NCBI GenBank assembly: GCA_937968035.1
Contig: CALBTS010000432.1
Location: forward strand, 1 to 13,816
Origin: an uncultured Methanomethylovorans sp.
Lineage (GTDB): Archaea; Halobacteriota; Methanosarcinia; Methanosarcinales; Methanosarcinaceae
Length of the DNA stretch: 13,816 bases
Reading direction: 5' to 3'
The position numbers and the translations under genes were made by a program. Below the pieces are notes generated by a model. That model searched no databases, was not told the DNA's origin, and was given only the letters and a program-made list of their open reading frames with translations. Shown here one piece after another: positions 5,923 through 13,351 of the stretch. Position 1 is the stretch's first letter. Each line of letters starts with the position of its first letter.

Positions 5923-7565
5923 CAACTCGTTGCATTGAGAAACTTCCTCACACTTGTGGTTCCAGAGATGGGCTACAAGTGTTTGAGGAGAACGGAAAGT
6001 ACACAGGATATTGCTTTGCATGCAGTAAATATGTTCCAAATCCTTATGATGATCCAGAGTACAAACCAAACGTACCCGTTAAATCTGAAGAGGATAAGGA
6101 TGCAGAAATTGCTGAGATTCTAACGTATAAGACAGTGGGTATTCCTGATCGAAAGCTCAAGCTCGAATACTTGAATCATTTTGGAATCAAAGTTGGTGTT
6201 AGTCGCACTGACGGAGAAACTCCAGAATCTGTGTATTTTCCTTATTACGACCAAACCAACAAACTTATTGGGTTTAAAGCTCGTCTGCTTAATCCAAAGA
6301 AGATGTGGGCTGTGGGTACAACTCGTGACGCTGCTCCTTTTGGTTGGCAGCAAGCATTGTTGACGACAGGTAAGACACTCTACATTACAGAAGGTGAATT
6401 TGATGCAGTAGCCCTGTTTCAAATAATTCGAGAGAGCAACAAACGAACAGCCGAGTATGCTGATTGGATGCCAGCAGTGGTATCTGTAGCGTCAGGAGCT
6501 GCTGGGTTAGCTAAAATGTTGACCCAATATGGTGCTCAAATCCGTAAACAATGGCAATCCGTTGTCTTGATTATGGACAAGGATAAGGCTGGTGAAGCAG
6601 CAATTGAGAAGGCTTTAAAAATCTTCCCAGATGCAAAGGTTGCCGACCTTCCTTGTAAAGATGTGAATGAAGGTTTGATGAAAGGGATCAGCAAGCAAAT
6701 TCAAAATGCTGTTGTATTCAAAGCAATCAAACCTAAGAACACACGGATAGTGAATGGCTCGTCTCTTCATGAGAAAGCAAAGAAACCACCTGAATGGGGC
6801 TTTCCATGGCCCTGGAGTAAACTGAATGACGCAACACGGGGTATCCGCCTTGGTGAAACCATCTATCTGGGAGCGGGCCAGAAACAGGGTAAATCGGAAG
6901 TGGTTAATCAACTCGCTGCACACTTCATCAAGAGTTTGGGGTGGAAAGTCTTCCTCTGCAAGCCGGAAGAATCTAACGAGAAGTCCTACAAGCTAATCGC
7001 TGGTAAGATGGTTGGGAAGAAATTCCACGACCCTAAGATTCCATTTGATGAAGAAGCGTTTGATCGTGCAGGTGGTTTGATTGGTGAAAACCTTTCTTTG
7101 GTGAATCTCTATCAACACGTTGGTTGGGAAACATTGAAGGATGACATTCGTGTAGCAGCCGCTGAAGGTTGTAAAGCGATTTTCATTGATCCAATCACAA
7201 ACTTGACAAACGGTATGTCTCCTGGCGATGCTAATACAAAGCTTCAGGAGATTGCACAAGAGTTGAGTGCATTGGCATTGGACCTCAATGTGGTGATCTT
7301 TATCTTCTGCCACTTGCGTAACCCAGATTCTGGAGAACCGCATGAACGTGGTGGTAAGGTGCTATCATCTCAATTCGCTGGTTCTCGTGCTATGGCTCGA
7401 TCCTGTAATCTAATGTTGGGTTTAGAAGGTAATCGTGATCCTGAATTGCCAGTGGAGCAACGTAATGTTCGACATTTGGTTATTTTGGAAGCACGAGAGT
7501 TCGGTGAGGTAGGTTCCTATCCAATTTATTGGGACGAAAATACAACTCTTTTCTCGGAGATTTAA
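5919..7565 (+). CDS. Primase-helicase, T7 gp4-like
   Basis: This fused DNA primase and replicative helicase primes lagging strands and unwinds the fork. The 548-residue frame starts at TTG 5919, ten bases after GGAG (5905-5908); no in-frame ATG occurs until well inside the primase domain, and the first zinc residues need this start. In order it has a zinc-binding primase finger (C5 or H11, C13, C32, C35), a TOPRIM domain with TEGEFD (157-162) and MDKDKAG (219-225), then a RecA/DnaB-type helicase: Walker A GAGQKQGKS (318-326), Walker B IFIDP (421-425), CHLRNPDSG (464-472) and an Arg in EAREFGE (524-530) where T7 gp4 has its arginine finger. Length is close to the 566 residues of T7 gp4. The Walker B Asp is followed by Pro where T7 has His. 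Zinc ligand spacing differs slightly from T7. It should form a hexameric ring and work with the polymerase at 8909. Confidence 0.95.
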   Translation: MTTRCIEKLPHTCGSRDGLQVFEENGKYTGYCFACSKYVPNPYDDPEYKPNVPVKSEEDKDAEIAEILTYKTVGIPDRKLKLEYLNHFGIKVGVSRTDGETPESVYFPYYDQTNKLIGFKARLLNPKKMWAVGTTRDAAPFGWQQALLTTGKTLYITEGEFDAVALFQIIRESNKRTAEYADWMPAVVSVASGAAGLAKMLTQYGAQIRKQWQSVVLIMDKDKAGEAAIEKALKIFPDAKVADLPCKDVNEGLMKGISKQIQNAVVFKAIKPKNTRIVNGSSLHEKAKKPPEWGFPWPWSKLNDATRGIRLGETIYLGAGQKQGKSEVVNQLAAHFIKSLGWKVFLCKPEESNEKSYKLIAGKMVGKKFHDPKIPFDEEAFDRAGGLIGENLSLVNLYQHVGWETLKDDIRVAAAEGCKAIFIDPITNLTNGMSPGDANTKLQEIAQELSALALDLNVVIFIFCHLRNPDSGEPHERGGKVLSSQFAGSRAMARSCNLMLGLEGNRDPELPVEQRNVRHLVILEAREFGEVGSYPIYWDENTTLFSEI

Positions 7566-7567
7566 GT

Positions 7568-8113
7568 ATGGATAAGTTTGTTGGCGCGATTGATGATGTA
7601 TTGGAACAGCATTCGGAGTTGTCTGCATCGGAAGATGGATATTCCAATCCACTTCTGGAGAAAGCTCTGGCTGCAATGCTTCACATCAAAGAAGAATCTC
7701 GAAAAGAGGAAGATATGAAACGCGCTGTAGATATTGCAGCTCGTGTTGGGATGCTGTTCCTGAAGTTTCCTAAGCTGACTTTCAATGAAGCTTTTCAAGG
7801 ACCTCTTGAACGGCATCTGAAGGCAGATAATAACTACACTGCTGATCTGGCGAGTTTCGCCAACGGCGTGATGGGGGAACTTCGAGCAGTCCAAGAGGCT
7901 GAACAACAGCGCCGCGCAGAACAAGCTCCTGGTGAACGCATGGTTGGGATTGCTGGTATGAATCCGGCAGGCATGGTCGTGCACGATGACATTGAAGATA
8001 TGGTTCGAGCTGTTGAGGCAGTCCCTCAACCTGTTCGGGCAGCTCGTCCAGCTCCTGCGCAAATTGCCCGATTCTTCCAAGAAGCTGCTCCTGTTCGTAT
8101 CAATCGTGGCTAA
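7568..8113 (+). CDS. Acidic/helical phage protein of unknown function
   Basis: This gene starts at ATG 7568, with GGAG at 7556-7559 eight bases upstream and the primase-helicase stop just before it. The 181-residue protein is predicted mainly helical: an acidic N-terminal stretch, a charged helix around 36-57, a Gln/Glu/Arg-rich helix (about 104-120) that could be a coiled coil, then a flexible Ala/Pro-rich tail (about 150-175) with VPQP and ARPAPAQ. I find no enzymatic motif, signal peptide or membrane segment. Its place between the helicase and the sigma factor/polymerase hints at a replication or transcription accessory protein, but this is only positional. Confidence 0.8.
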   Translation: MDKFVGAIDDVLEQHSELSASEDGYSNPLLEKALAAMLHIKEESRKEEDMKRAVDIAARVGMLFLKFPKLTFNEAFQGPLERHLKADNNYTADLASFANGVMGELRAVQEAEQQRRAEQAPGERMVGIAGMNPAGMVVHDDIEDMVRAVEAVPQPVRAARPAPAQIARFFQEAAPVRINRG

Positions 8114-8261
8114 GCTGTTCCTGCTGGGGGTGGTGGGTTATTGCATCTACCACTCCTATCTCCTCCTGAGATATAGAGCACCACTTTTCATTGACGAAAT
8201 GTTGAGGAATGGTGTGACAATCTCTGCAATCACTACGTTTCTTTATTGGATTTTTAGATAA
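8106..8261 (+). CDS. Tiny membrane protein (probable GTG start)
   Basis: A 51-residue hydrophobic protein is read if translation begins at GTG 8106, overlapping the end of the previous gene by eight bases. The first segment (about 4-21, LFLLGVVGYC onward) and a second (about 36-50, ending in FLYWIF) look membrane-spanning, with a charged loop between them. No strong Shine-Dalgarno precedes the GTG, so expression probably depends on coupling to the upstream gene; the start is uncertain. Its stop overlaps the next start (TAATG). It could be holin-like or a membrane anchor; I do not recognise the family. Confidence 0.55.
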   Translation: MAKLFLLGVVGYCIYHSYLLLRYRAPLFIDEMLRNGVTISAITTFLYWIFR

Positions 8262-8434
8262 TGAGTAAAACTTTCCGTGTTGATCCCTTCTCTCGTGAAA
8301 CTGTGAAGGATTTCTTTAACAAGCCTTATCGTATTCGTAGGGCCAAGAGTAAGATGAAACCTAAAGATACAACACGTCAAGAAAAGCGTAATGACGCTAA
8401 AGAAAGTGTTGGGGAGGGTGATTTTTATGATTGA
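8261..8434 (+). CDS. Small basic protein of unknown function
   Basis: This 57-residue reading frame fills the space between the tiny membrane protein and the sigma factor. The start ATG shares a base with the previous stop, with TTGGA at 8246-8250 as a modest ribosome-binding site. The product opens MSKTFRVDPFSRETVKDFF and continues with a strongly Lys/Arg-rich middle (about 22-44) and an acidic end. Such short basic proteins often bind nucleic acid or another protein, but no family is recognised. The end overlaps the start of the sigma factor gene by eight bases. Confidence 0.65.
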   Translation: MSKTFRVDPFSRETVKDFFNKPYRIRRAKSKMKPKDTTRQEKRNDAKESVGEGDFYD

Positions 8435-8909
8435 TCAAATCATTGAAGAACACCACAAGGCCAACTTCTCAAAGTTTGTCACTCGCTTCAAGCGTCCACT
8501 GAATAGTGAGCATGCAGCGGAAGACGTAGTGCAAGAAGCATATGCTCGTGCTTTGAAATACAAGGACAGCTATGATCCGACTCAACCATTTGACAATTGG
8601 TTTAGCAGTATTATCCGTAATGCTTTCCGCGATGCTTTGAATGAAGAGCGTGGAATTGTGCGAGAAGAATTGAATGAATTTAATCACGAGAGCCTTATTG
8701 ATGATGCTCCTATGGAGGATTTGAAAGAAGCTCTTAGAGATTCAATCTCTAAAGAATCAGAGGGCTACCAAGTGGTTCTGAAGCTTTTCTTCTTTGGGGG
8801 ATACACGGGACGAGAAATCTCCCAAGTAACACCTTATTCACAAACCAACATCCGCCAAATCGTGTTGCAATTTCGGAATAAATTCCAGAAGGGCTATACA
8901 AAGGATTGA
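8427..8909 (+). CDS. ECF-type RNA polymerase sigma factor
   Basis: This 160-residue protein starts at ATG 8427 behind a strong GGGGAGGG site (8411-8418). Region 2 covers about residues 14-75: AEDVVQEAYARAL (31-43) is the classic core-RNAP-binding and -10-recognising helix pattern, followed by FDNWFSSIIRNAFRDAL (55-71). A variable acidic linker leads to region 4 (about 112-155), with a helix-turn-helix around YTGREISQVTPYSQTNIR (126-143). There is no region 1 or 3, so it is a two-domain ECF-class sigma. It should bind host core RNA polymerase and direct it to phage promoters; phiEco32 is the known precedent (its gp36). Unusually, it sits inside the replication module and overlaps the DNA polymerase gene, so both are made from one message. 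Its own target promoters were not identified here. Confidence 0.9.
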   Translation: MIDQIIEEHHKANFSKFVTRFKRPLNSEHAAEDVVQEAYARALKYKDSYDPTQPFDNWFSSIIRNAFRDALNEERGIVREELNEFNHESLIDDAPMEDLKEALRDSISKESEGYQVVLKLFFFGGYTGREISQVTPYSQTNIRQIVLQFRNKFQKGYTKD

Positions 8910-10792
8910 TGAAAAATGTATTGGTGATGGATATTGAAGCCAATGGACTGCTGGACACAATCAGCAAGATACATTGCTCAGTCTTCCGCAATCTAAATGA
9001 AGAGGTTGTGGCAGAGTTCATTCCGATTAACATTCACAAACTTCCTGACTATCTGAAAACTGTAGATGTGGTTATTGGTCATAACATCATTAATTATGAC
9101 TTCCCAGCCATTACGAAGGTTCTAGGATTTAAGTACACTGGTCAGATGGTTGATACACTTCTAATGTCTCGACTGTTGCAGCCTAAGCGACTACTCCCAC
9201 CTAACGCCAAAGACAAGAAGGCAGGCCCGCACAGCTTGTATGCTTGGGGTGTTAGGTGTGGAGTGGATAAGCCTGAACATGAGGACTGGGAAAACTATTC
9301 CTCAGAAATGCTCCATCGTTGTAAAGAGGATACTCTTATCAACGTGAAGACCTACTTCATGCTTATGAAGGAAGTAAAGGGGTTAAATTGGAATAATGCA
9401 TTCAAAATGACATTTAAGTTGTTTGAGTGCTTACAAAAACAAGAGGAATATGGATGGAAGTTTGATGATGAATTCGCTGCTGAAACCATTGATTTCCTTG
9501 ACAGGCGCATTGATCGGATTGATTCGGCAATTGGTCCGAGACTTCCTATGGTCTGTGAAGTCCTCGAAACGAAAGTAAAAGGTGAATACAAGTTTGTCAA
9601 AGAGCCGTTCCTTAAATCAGGAGCATACAACCAACACGTATGTAAGTATTGGGGGGAAGGCTCTCAAGAATTGGCCTTACGTATTGTTGGTGGTCCTTAT
9701 AGCCGGATTAGCTTCCGTCGTGTTGACCTAAACTCCAATGATGAAACAAAGGACTATCTTCTTAACTTAGGATGGGAACCTCTTGAATGGAATACCAATG
9801 ACGCAGGAGAACGTACAAGTCCGAAACTATCTAAAGACGATCCATTCGATGGCGTTCAAGGTAGCTTGGGACGACTTATCGCCCTTAGAGTGCAAACTCG
9901 ACAACGGCAAAGCATTGTTCGCGGCCTCCGATTGTTGGTACGACCAGATGGTGCAATCCCCTCGGTCATTTCCAACTTGGCGGAAACTTCCCGAGCTATC
10001 CACCGAAACATTGTCAATATACCGAAAGCATCGAGTTACCTTGGTAAGCGAATGCGCCGGTTATTTATTGCAAGAGAGGGTAAAGTTCTTGTCTCCACTG
10101 ACTCGGATTCTTGTCAGTTGCGAATGCTTGGTGGACGGATGGGCTCAGCGGACTATATTAAAGCTATTACGACAGGTGACAAGAGTAAAGGAACTGACCT
10201 TCACTCCCTTACCAAGAAGATTGCTGAAGTAGAAAGCCGTGACCTAGCTAAGAATGTGATTTATTGTTTGTTGTTTGGAGGAGGAGATACAAAACTAGGT
10301 AAAACAGCTAAGAAACCCGGAGAGGGTGCTCATATTCGATTGAAACTTTATCAAGGCTTTGATGGTCTTGGTGAGCATGTCGAAAATCTTAAACAACAAT
10401 GGAGGTCTACTGCTAAGAAGCGGTGGAGCGCCAAGTGGAATAAGATGGAATATTACGACGGATTTATCATCGGTCTTGATGGTCGTCCAGTAAAGGTTCC
10501 CTATGAGCATCAGTTGCTTGTGTATGAGCTTCAAAGCGACGAAGCTATCATGATGTCGGCTGCATACATTAAATGCTTCTCAGACCTTTCTAAGAGGTTT
10601 GTATGGGGTAAGCAATGGGCTATTGTATGCTGGTATCATGATGAGTACACAATTGAGTGTGACCCAGACATTGCAGAAGAAGTGAAGAAAATCTCTGAAG
10701 ATGCAATTGCTTGGGCCGGTAACTATTTTAAGATCAAATGTCCCCATAAAGGGGATGGTAAAATTGGTCGAAACTGGTATGAGGTACACTGA
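8909..10792 (+). CDS. DNA polymerase, family A, T7-like with 3'-5' exonuclease
   Basis: This is the replicative polymerase, 627 residues if started at ATG 8909, which overlaps the sigma factor stop (TGATG); a TTG at 8906 would add one residue. The proofreading domain shows Exo I MDIEANG (D8, E10), Exo II GHNIINYDF (57-65, D64) and an Exo III candidate KEDTLINVKTYF (D141). The polymerase domain has TSRAIHRNIVNIPK (360-373), motif A STDSDSCQLRML (396-407, catalytic D398), motif B R444-x3-K448-x3-Y452 with FGGG (456-459), and motif C HDE (577-579). Tyr452 matches T7 Tyr526. Motif A carries Gln403 where T7 and E. coli Pol I have the steric-gate Glu. It is shorter than T7 gp5 (704), so a thioredoxin-binding thumb insertion may be absent or reduced. 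It works with the primase-helicase at 5919. Confidence 0.95.
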   Translation: MKNVLVMDIEANGLLDTISKIHCSVFRNLNEEVVAEFIPINIHKLPDYLKTVDVVIGHNIINYDFPAITKVLGFKYTGQMVDTLLMSRLLQPKRLLPPNAKDKKAGPHSLYAWGVRCGVDKPEHEDWENYSSEMLHRCKEDTLINVKTYFMLMKEVKGLNWNNAFKMTFKLFECLQKQEEYGWKFDDEFAAETIDFLDRRIDRIDSAIGPRLPMVCEVLETKVKGEYKFVKEPFLKSGAYNQHVCKYWGEGSQELALRIVGGPYSRISFRRVDLNSNDETKDYLLNLGWEPLEWNTNDAGERTSPKLSKDDPFDGVQGSLGRLIALRVQTRQRQSIVRGLRLLVRPDGAIPSVISNLAETSRAIHRNIVNIPKASSYLGKRMRRLFIAREGKVLVSTDSDSCQLRMLGGRMGSADYIKAITTGDKSKGTDLHSLTKKIAEVESRDLAKNVIYCLLFGGGDTKLGKTAKKPGEGAHIRLKLYQGFDGLGEHVENLKQQWRSTAKKRWSAKWNKMEYYDGFIIGLDGRPVKVPYEHQLLVYELQSDEAIMMSAAYIKCFSDLSKRFVWGKQWAIVCWYHDEYTIECDPDIAEEVKKISEDAIAWAGNYFKIKCPHKGDGKIGRNWYEVH

Positions 10793-10962
10793 TGATCTGG
10801 TATGAAGTAATTGAAGATATGGGTGATGGTTCCACTGTAGTTCGTCGATTCAAAACGGAGGCAGAAGCTTCCCTCTATGTGGAAAAGAATCAAGATTGGT
10901 GTTATGACGGTTACTCTGAAGTCGATACGGAATCACCATACTTTTGGGATACTGTGGAGTAA
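10792..10962 (+). CDS. Small acidic phage protein of unknown function
   Basis: This 56-residue frame starts at an ATG sharing a base with the polymerase stop, with GAGG at 10781-10784 seven bases upstream. The product opens MIWYEVIEDMGDGS and is acidic and aromatic-rich, with RRFKTEAEASLYVEKN (18-33) in the middle. The pattern of a short beta strand, a central helix (TEAEASLYVEK) and a further strand fits a compact alpha/beta protein seen next to replication genes in many phages. No catalytic residues. The tight spacing and good ribosome-binding site make it a likely real gene despite its size. Confidence 0.68.
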   Translation: MIWYEVIEDMGDGSTVVRRFKTEAEASLYVEKNQDWCYDGYSEVDTESPYFWDTVE

Positions 10963-10970
10963 TTGAAAAG

Positions 10971-11171
10971 ATGTTTAATACATTCAATGGTTGGAAGTTG
11001 AAGGGTCGTCGCGTTATGGCCGGTGAACGTGGTCAATATCGCAACGAATATGGTGACATGATGTTCCACAAGAGTCAGACATGTCTTAAGAATGGCATCG
11101 AAACTATTACGGTTTTCCGTGATCGTCTCGGTCGCTTTGTAAAGCAAACTACAGTAATTCGCAGCAATTAA
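10971..11171 (+). CDS. Small basic protein of unknown function
   Basis: I start this 66-residue protein at ATG 10971; GGAG at 10956-10959 is eleven bases away, a little long but usable, and an upstream frame extension to 10944 would overlap the preceding gene. The protein is Arg/Lys-rich (GWKLKGRRVMAGERGQYR, 7-24; later FRDRLGRFVKQ) with alternating hydrophobic residues that suggest a small beta-sheet, possibly nucleic-acid-binding, fold. It lies between the polymerase and the candidate ssDNA-binding protein. No family recognised. Confidence 0.7.
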   Translation: MFNTFNGWKLKGRRVMAGERGQYRNEYGDMMFHKSQTCLKNGIETITVFRDRLGRFVKQTTVIRSN

Positions 11172-11189
11172 TTAACACAGAAAATAAAT

Positions 11190-11873
11190 ATGGCACTACG
11201 CGCTCCTAAACAAGAAAAGAATTTTACCCCTCAAGAAAACCTGGAACCAGGGTCTTATCCAGCACGAGTTGTTCGTGTATATGGTGCAGGTACTCATCCA
11301 CAAGTTTACATGGGTGAAGCAAAGAAGCCAGCATTCGTCCTCTACGTTGTGTATGAGTTGGTGGATGCATTTATGGTGGATGACAATGGTAATGAGCTGG
11401 AGGACAAGCCTCGCTGGATTATGGAGAGCTTCCCTCTGCATTCTCTGGAGAGTGAGAATGCCAAGAGCACAAAGCGTTATCTGGCAATTGATCCTACCAA
11501 GAAGCATGAAGGTGATTGGTCTAAGCTGATTGGTGAAGCAGTATCTGTTACTGTTGTGAATAATGCCAAGGATGGTAAGGTTTACGACAATATTGGGAAC
11601 ACTTCAGCAATTCGTGCTCGTGATGCTCTGAAGATGCCTGATCTGATTAACGAAGGCTTTTTCTTTGATCCTTCTGAACCGAACATTGAATACTTTAACA
11701 AGATTCCTAAGTTCATTCAGGATAAGATCAAAACCTCTCTGGACTTCGCTGGCTCTGATCTGGAAAAGCTGATCTCTGGTGCACCTGCACAGAAGAAGGA
11801 AGCTCCTAAGAAGGAAGAGCCTGAAAAAGATGAAGAACAAGATCAAGACTCTGATCAAAATCCCTGGGACTAA
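11190..11873 (+). CDS. Candidate phage single-stranded DNA-binding protein
   Basis: This 227-residue protein has a basic N-terminus (MALRAPKQEKNF), a beta-rich central part (EPGSYPARVVRVYGAG, 19-34; FVLYVVYELV, 49-58; VSVTVVNNAKDGKVYDN, 118-134) compatible with an OB fold, and a low-complexity acidic tail from about 200 ending DQNPWD. Acidic tails ending in hydrophobic or aromatic residues are typical of SSB and T7 gp2.5, where they recruit replication partners. Position between polymerase and exonuclease agrees. There is no clear Shine-Dalgarno before the ATG (only an A-rich stretch 11176-11189), unlike its neighbours, so control of its translation may differ. An alternative is an uncharacterised replication accessory protein of the same shape. 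Confidence 0.7.
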   Translation: MALRAPKQEKNFTPQENLEPGSYPARVVRVYGAGTHPQVYMGEAKKPAFVLYVVYELVDAFMVDDNGNELEDKPRWIMESFPLHSLESENAKSTKRYLAIDPTKKHEGDWSKLIGEAVSVTVVNNAKDGKVYDNIGNTSAIRARDALKMPDLINEGFFFDPSEPNIEYFNKIPKFIQDKIKTSLDFAGSDLEKLISGAPAQKKEAPKKEEPEKDEEQDQDSDQNPWD

Positions 11874-11876
11874 TCT

Positions 11877-12740
11877 ATGATCCTCGCGCTAGATGCTGAT
11901 ATTCTCCAGTATGAAGTAGCTTTTGCTGCTGAAGCGTATTGGAAATATCTACACAAAGAGCGTGGTGAAGAGGTTACTAATCCTCCTCCATTCGATATTG
12001 CAGCAGACATGCTGGATGCTAGAGTGGAGGAGATTGTAGAGAAGGCTGGATGTGAAAATGTCCAGCTATTCTTTACTGGAAAAAATAACTATCGACACCA
12101 CATTGCAAAAACACAACCTTACAAAGATCGTGAATCGCAAAGACCTTTCCACTATAAGAATGTGAAAGCGTATTTGCAAAGTCGATATGAATGGGAACAA
12201 CGTGATTGGTTTGAAGCAGATGATCTGTTGAAGCTAGTCATGATTCGTAACCCAGGAGACTATACTTGTGGAAGTCGTGACAAAGACCTTCATCAAATCC
12301 CTGGACGACATTATGGTTGGGAAATCGGAAAACAACCTGAATTTGGTCCCATGGAGATTAGTGAGCTAGGTTTTCTGAAAATGGGAGAAGGTAAGACTAA
12401 GAAGCTTATTGGCGGTGGAGAGAAATTCTTCTATGCTCAAATGCTCCTAGGCGATCCTGTGGACAATATTCCTGGAATTGATGGAATGGGTCCTGTTAGC
12501 ACATTAGCGTTGTTGTCTCCTATTGAAGATGTAACTGAACTTCAAGCTGTTGTCTTCGGTGTATATTCTCAGAAATATGGTGTAGATGCTGTGGATCGTT
12601 TCATCGAAACTGGCAACCTACTACGTATGGCTGAGGAAGCCAATGAAGACTGGACGAAGGTCAAACTGTGGAATCCTTTCTCTCAGGATGACCAATGGAT
12701 GAACGTCCGTACTGGAGAGGTGAGTGACTCGCCAGTATAA
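11877..12740 (+). CDS. 5'-3' exonuclease / FEN-like nuclease, T7 gp6-like
   Basis: This 287-residue protein begins three bases after the previous stop. Acidic active-site motifs of the FEN-1/Pol I 5'-nuclease family appear in order: LALDAD (3-8), EADDLL (113-118), GSRDKDLHQIPG (132-143) and GDPVDNIPGIDGMG (192-205), the last being the helix-hairpin-helix (H3TH) DNA-binding element. Family members remove RNA primers and degrade host DNA; T7 gp6 also takes part in recombination. The ribosome-binding site is weak (GGGA at 11866-11869). The C-terminal ~60 residues beyond H3TH are less conserved. Its end overlaps the GTG start of the HNH gene. Substrate and direction are inferred from the family. 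Confidence 0.92.
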   Translation: MILALDADILQYEVAFAAEAYWKYLHKERGEEVTNPPPFDIAADMLDARVEEIVEKAGCENVQLFFTGKNNYRHHIAKTQPYKDRESQRPFHYKNVKAYLQSRYEWEQRDWFEADDLLKLVMIRNPGDYTCGSRDKDLHQIPGRHYGWEIGKQPEFGPMEISELGFLKMGEGKTKKLIGGGEKFFYAQMLLGDPVDNIPGIDGMGPVSTLALLSPIEDVTELQAVVFGVYSQKYGVDAVDRFIETGNLLRMAEEANEDWTKVKLWNPFSQDDQWMNVRTGEVSDSPV

Positions 12741-13110
12741 TTCAGGTAAATGGACACAATCACGATTCAACTCTTTCATCAAGTCAACTCTACGTTCTGG
12801 ATCAGTACGATGGGAACCTAGATATACTTGTCTTAATAACGCATTCCGTGTTGTAAAGATAAATGAGAAAACAGGACGTATGGCAAAGCATTTTGAATGT
12901 GCTCACTGTCATATGCTGTTTCCTCAGAAAGAAATTGAAATCAATCACATACTTCCTGTAGTTCCAATTGAAGGCTTTGATTCCTGGGATAAAGTAATTG
13001 AACGAATGTTCTGTGAAATTGACGGACTTGAAGCTCTATGTAAACCTTGTCACAAACTAACTACAGGACAAGAGAATATTCTACGAAAGAAAAATAATGC
13101 AGCAAAATAA
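12724..13110 (+). CDS. HNH endonuclease
   Basis: This 128-residue protein starts at GTG 12724, six bases after GGAG (12714-12717), overlapping the exonuclease stop. A basic N-terminal half (TQSRFNSFIKSTLRSGSVRW, 11-30) precedes an HNH/zinc module: ECAHC (58-62), EINHILPVV (72-80) holding the catalytic His75, and LCKPCH (105-110) with the second cysteine pair. The GFDSWDKVIERMFCE segment (84-98) between the halves recurs in phage HNH proteins. It cuts DNA with a beta-beta-alpha-metal active site. Because it is free-standing inside a replication operon and not within an intron or split gene, I favour a role in host DNA breakdown or processing branched DNA, perhaps in the place T7 endonuclease I occupies, over a homing enzyme. 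Confidence 0.88.
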   Translation: MTRQYNSGKWTQSRFNSFIKSTLRSGSVRWEPRYTCLNNAFRVVKINEKTGRMAKHFECAHCHMLFPQKEIEINHILPVVPIEGFDSWDKVIERMFCEIDGLEALCKPCHKLTTGQENILRKKNNAAK

Positions 13111-13351
13111 TTCTAATAATGACTACTTCGGCTATGGCTTGTTTAATGATGTTGAAGATATGAATGTTCGTGCTCACAATCGTGCTCGAATTCTCCAGAA
13201 CATTATGGAAGATCATTTGAACCCTCAAGGACAACCCAATGCTAAGGCAGCAATGCTCACAGCAGGTTACTTTAATCAAATTCCCAAAGAAGAACGTAAG
13301 GACGTATTCGATTTGCTAGAAGCATTTTTCAACAGTAAGAAGGGTGTGTAA
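13097..13351 (+). CDS. Small helical phage protein of unknown function
   Basis: This 84-residue protein overlaps the end of the HNH gene and ends one base into the next start (TAATG). The ribosome-binding site is poor (an A-rich GAAAGAAAAA stretch), suggesting coupled translation. It has an Asn-rich, disordered N-terminus, then helical segments including MNVRAHNRARILQNIMEDHL (22-41) and EERKDVFDLLEAFF (65-78). No catalytic, membrane or metal motif is seen, and I do not recognise the family. Confidence 0.78.
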   Translation: MQQNNSNNDYFGYGLFNDVEDMNVRAHNRARILQNIMEDHLNPQGQPNAKAAMLTAGYFNQIPKEERKDVFDLLEAFFNSKKGV

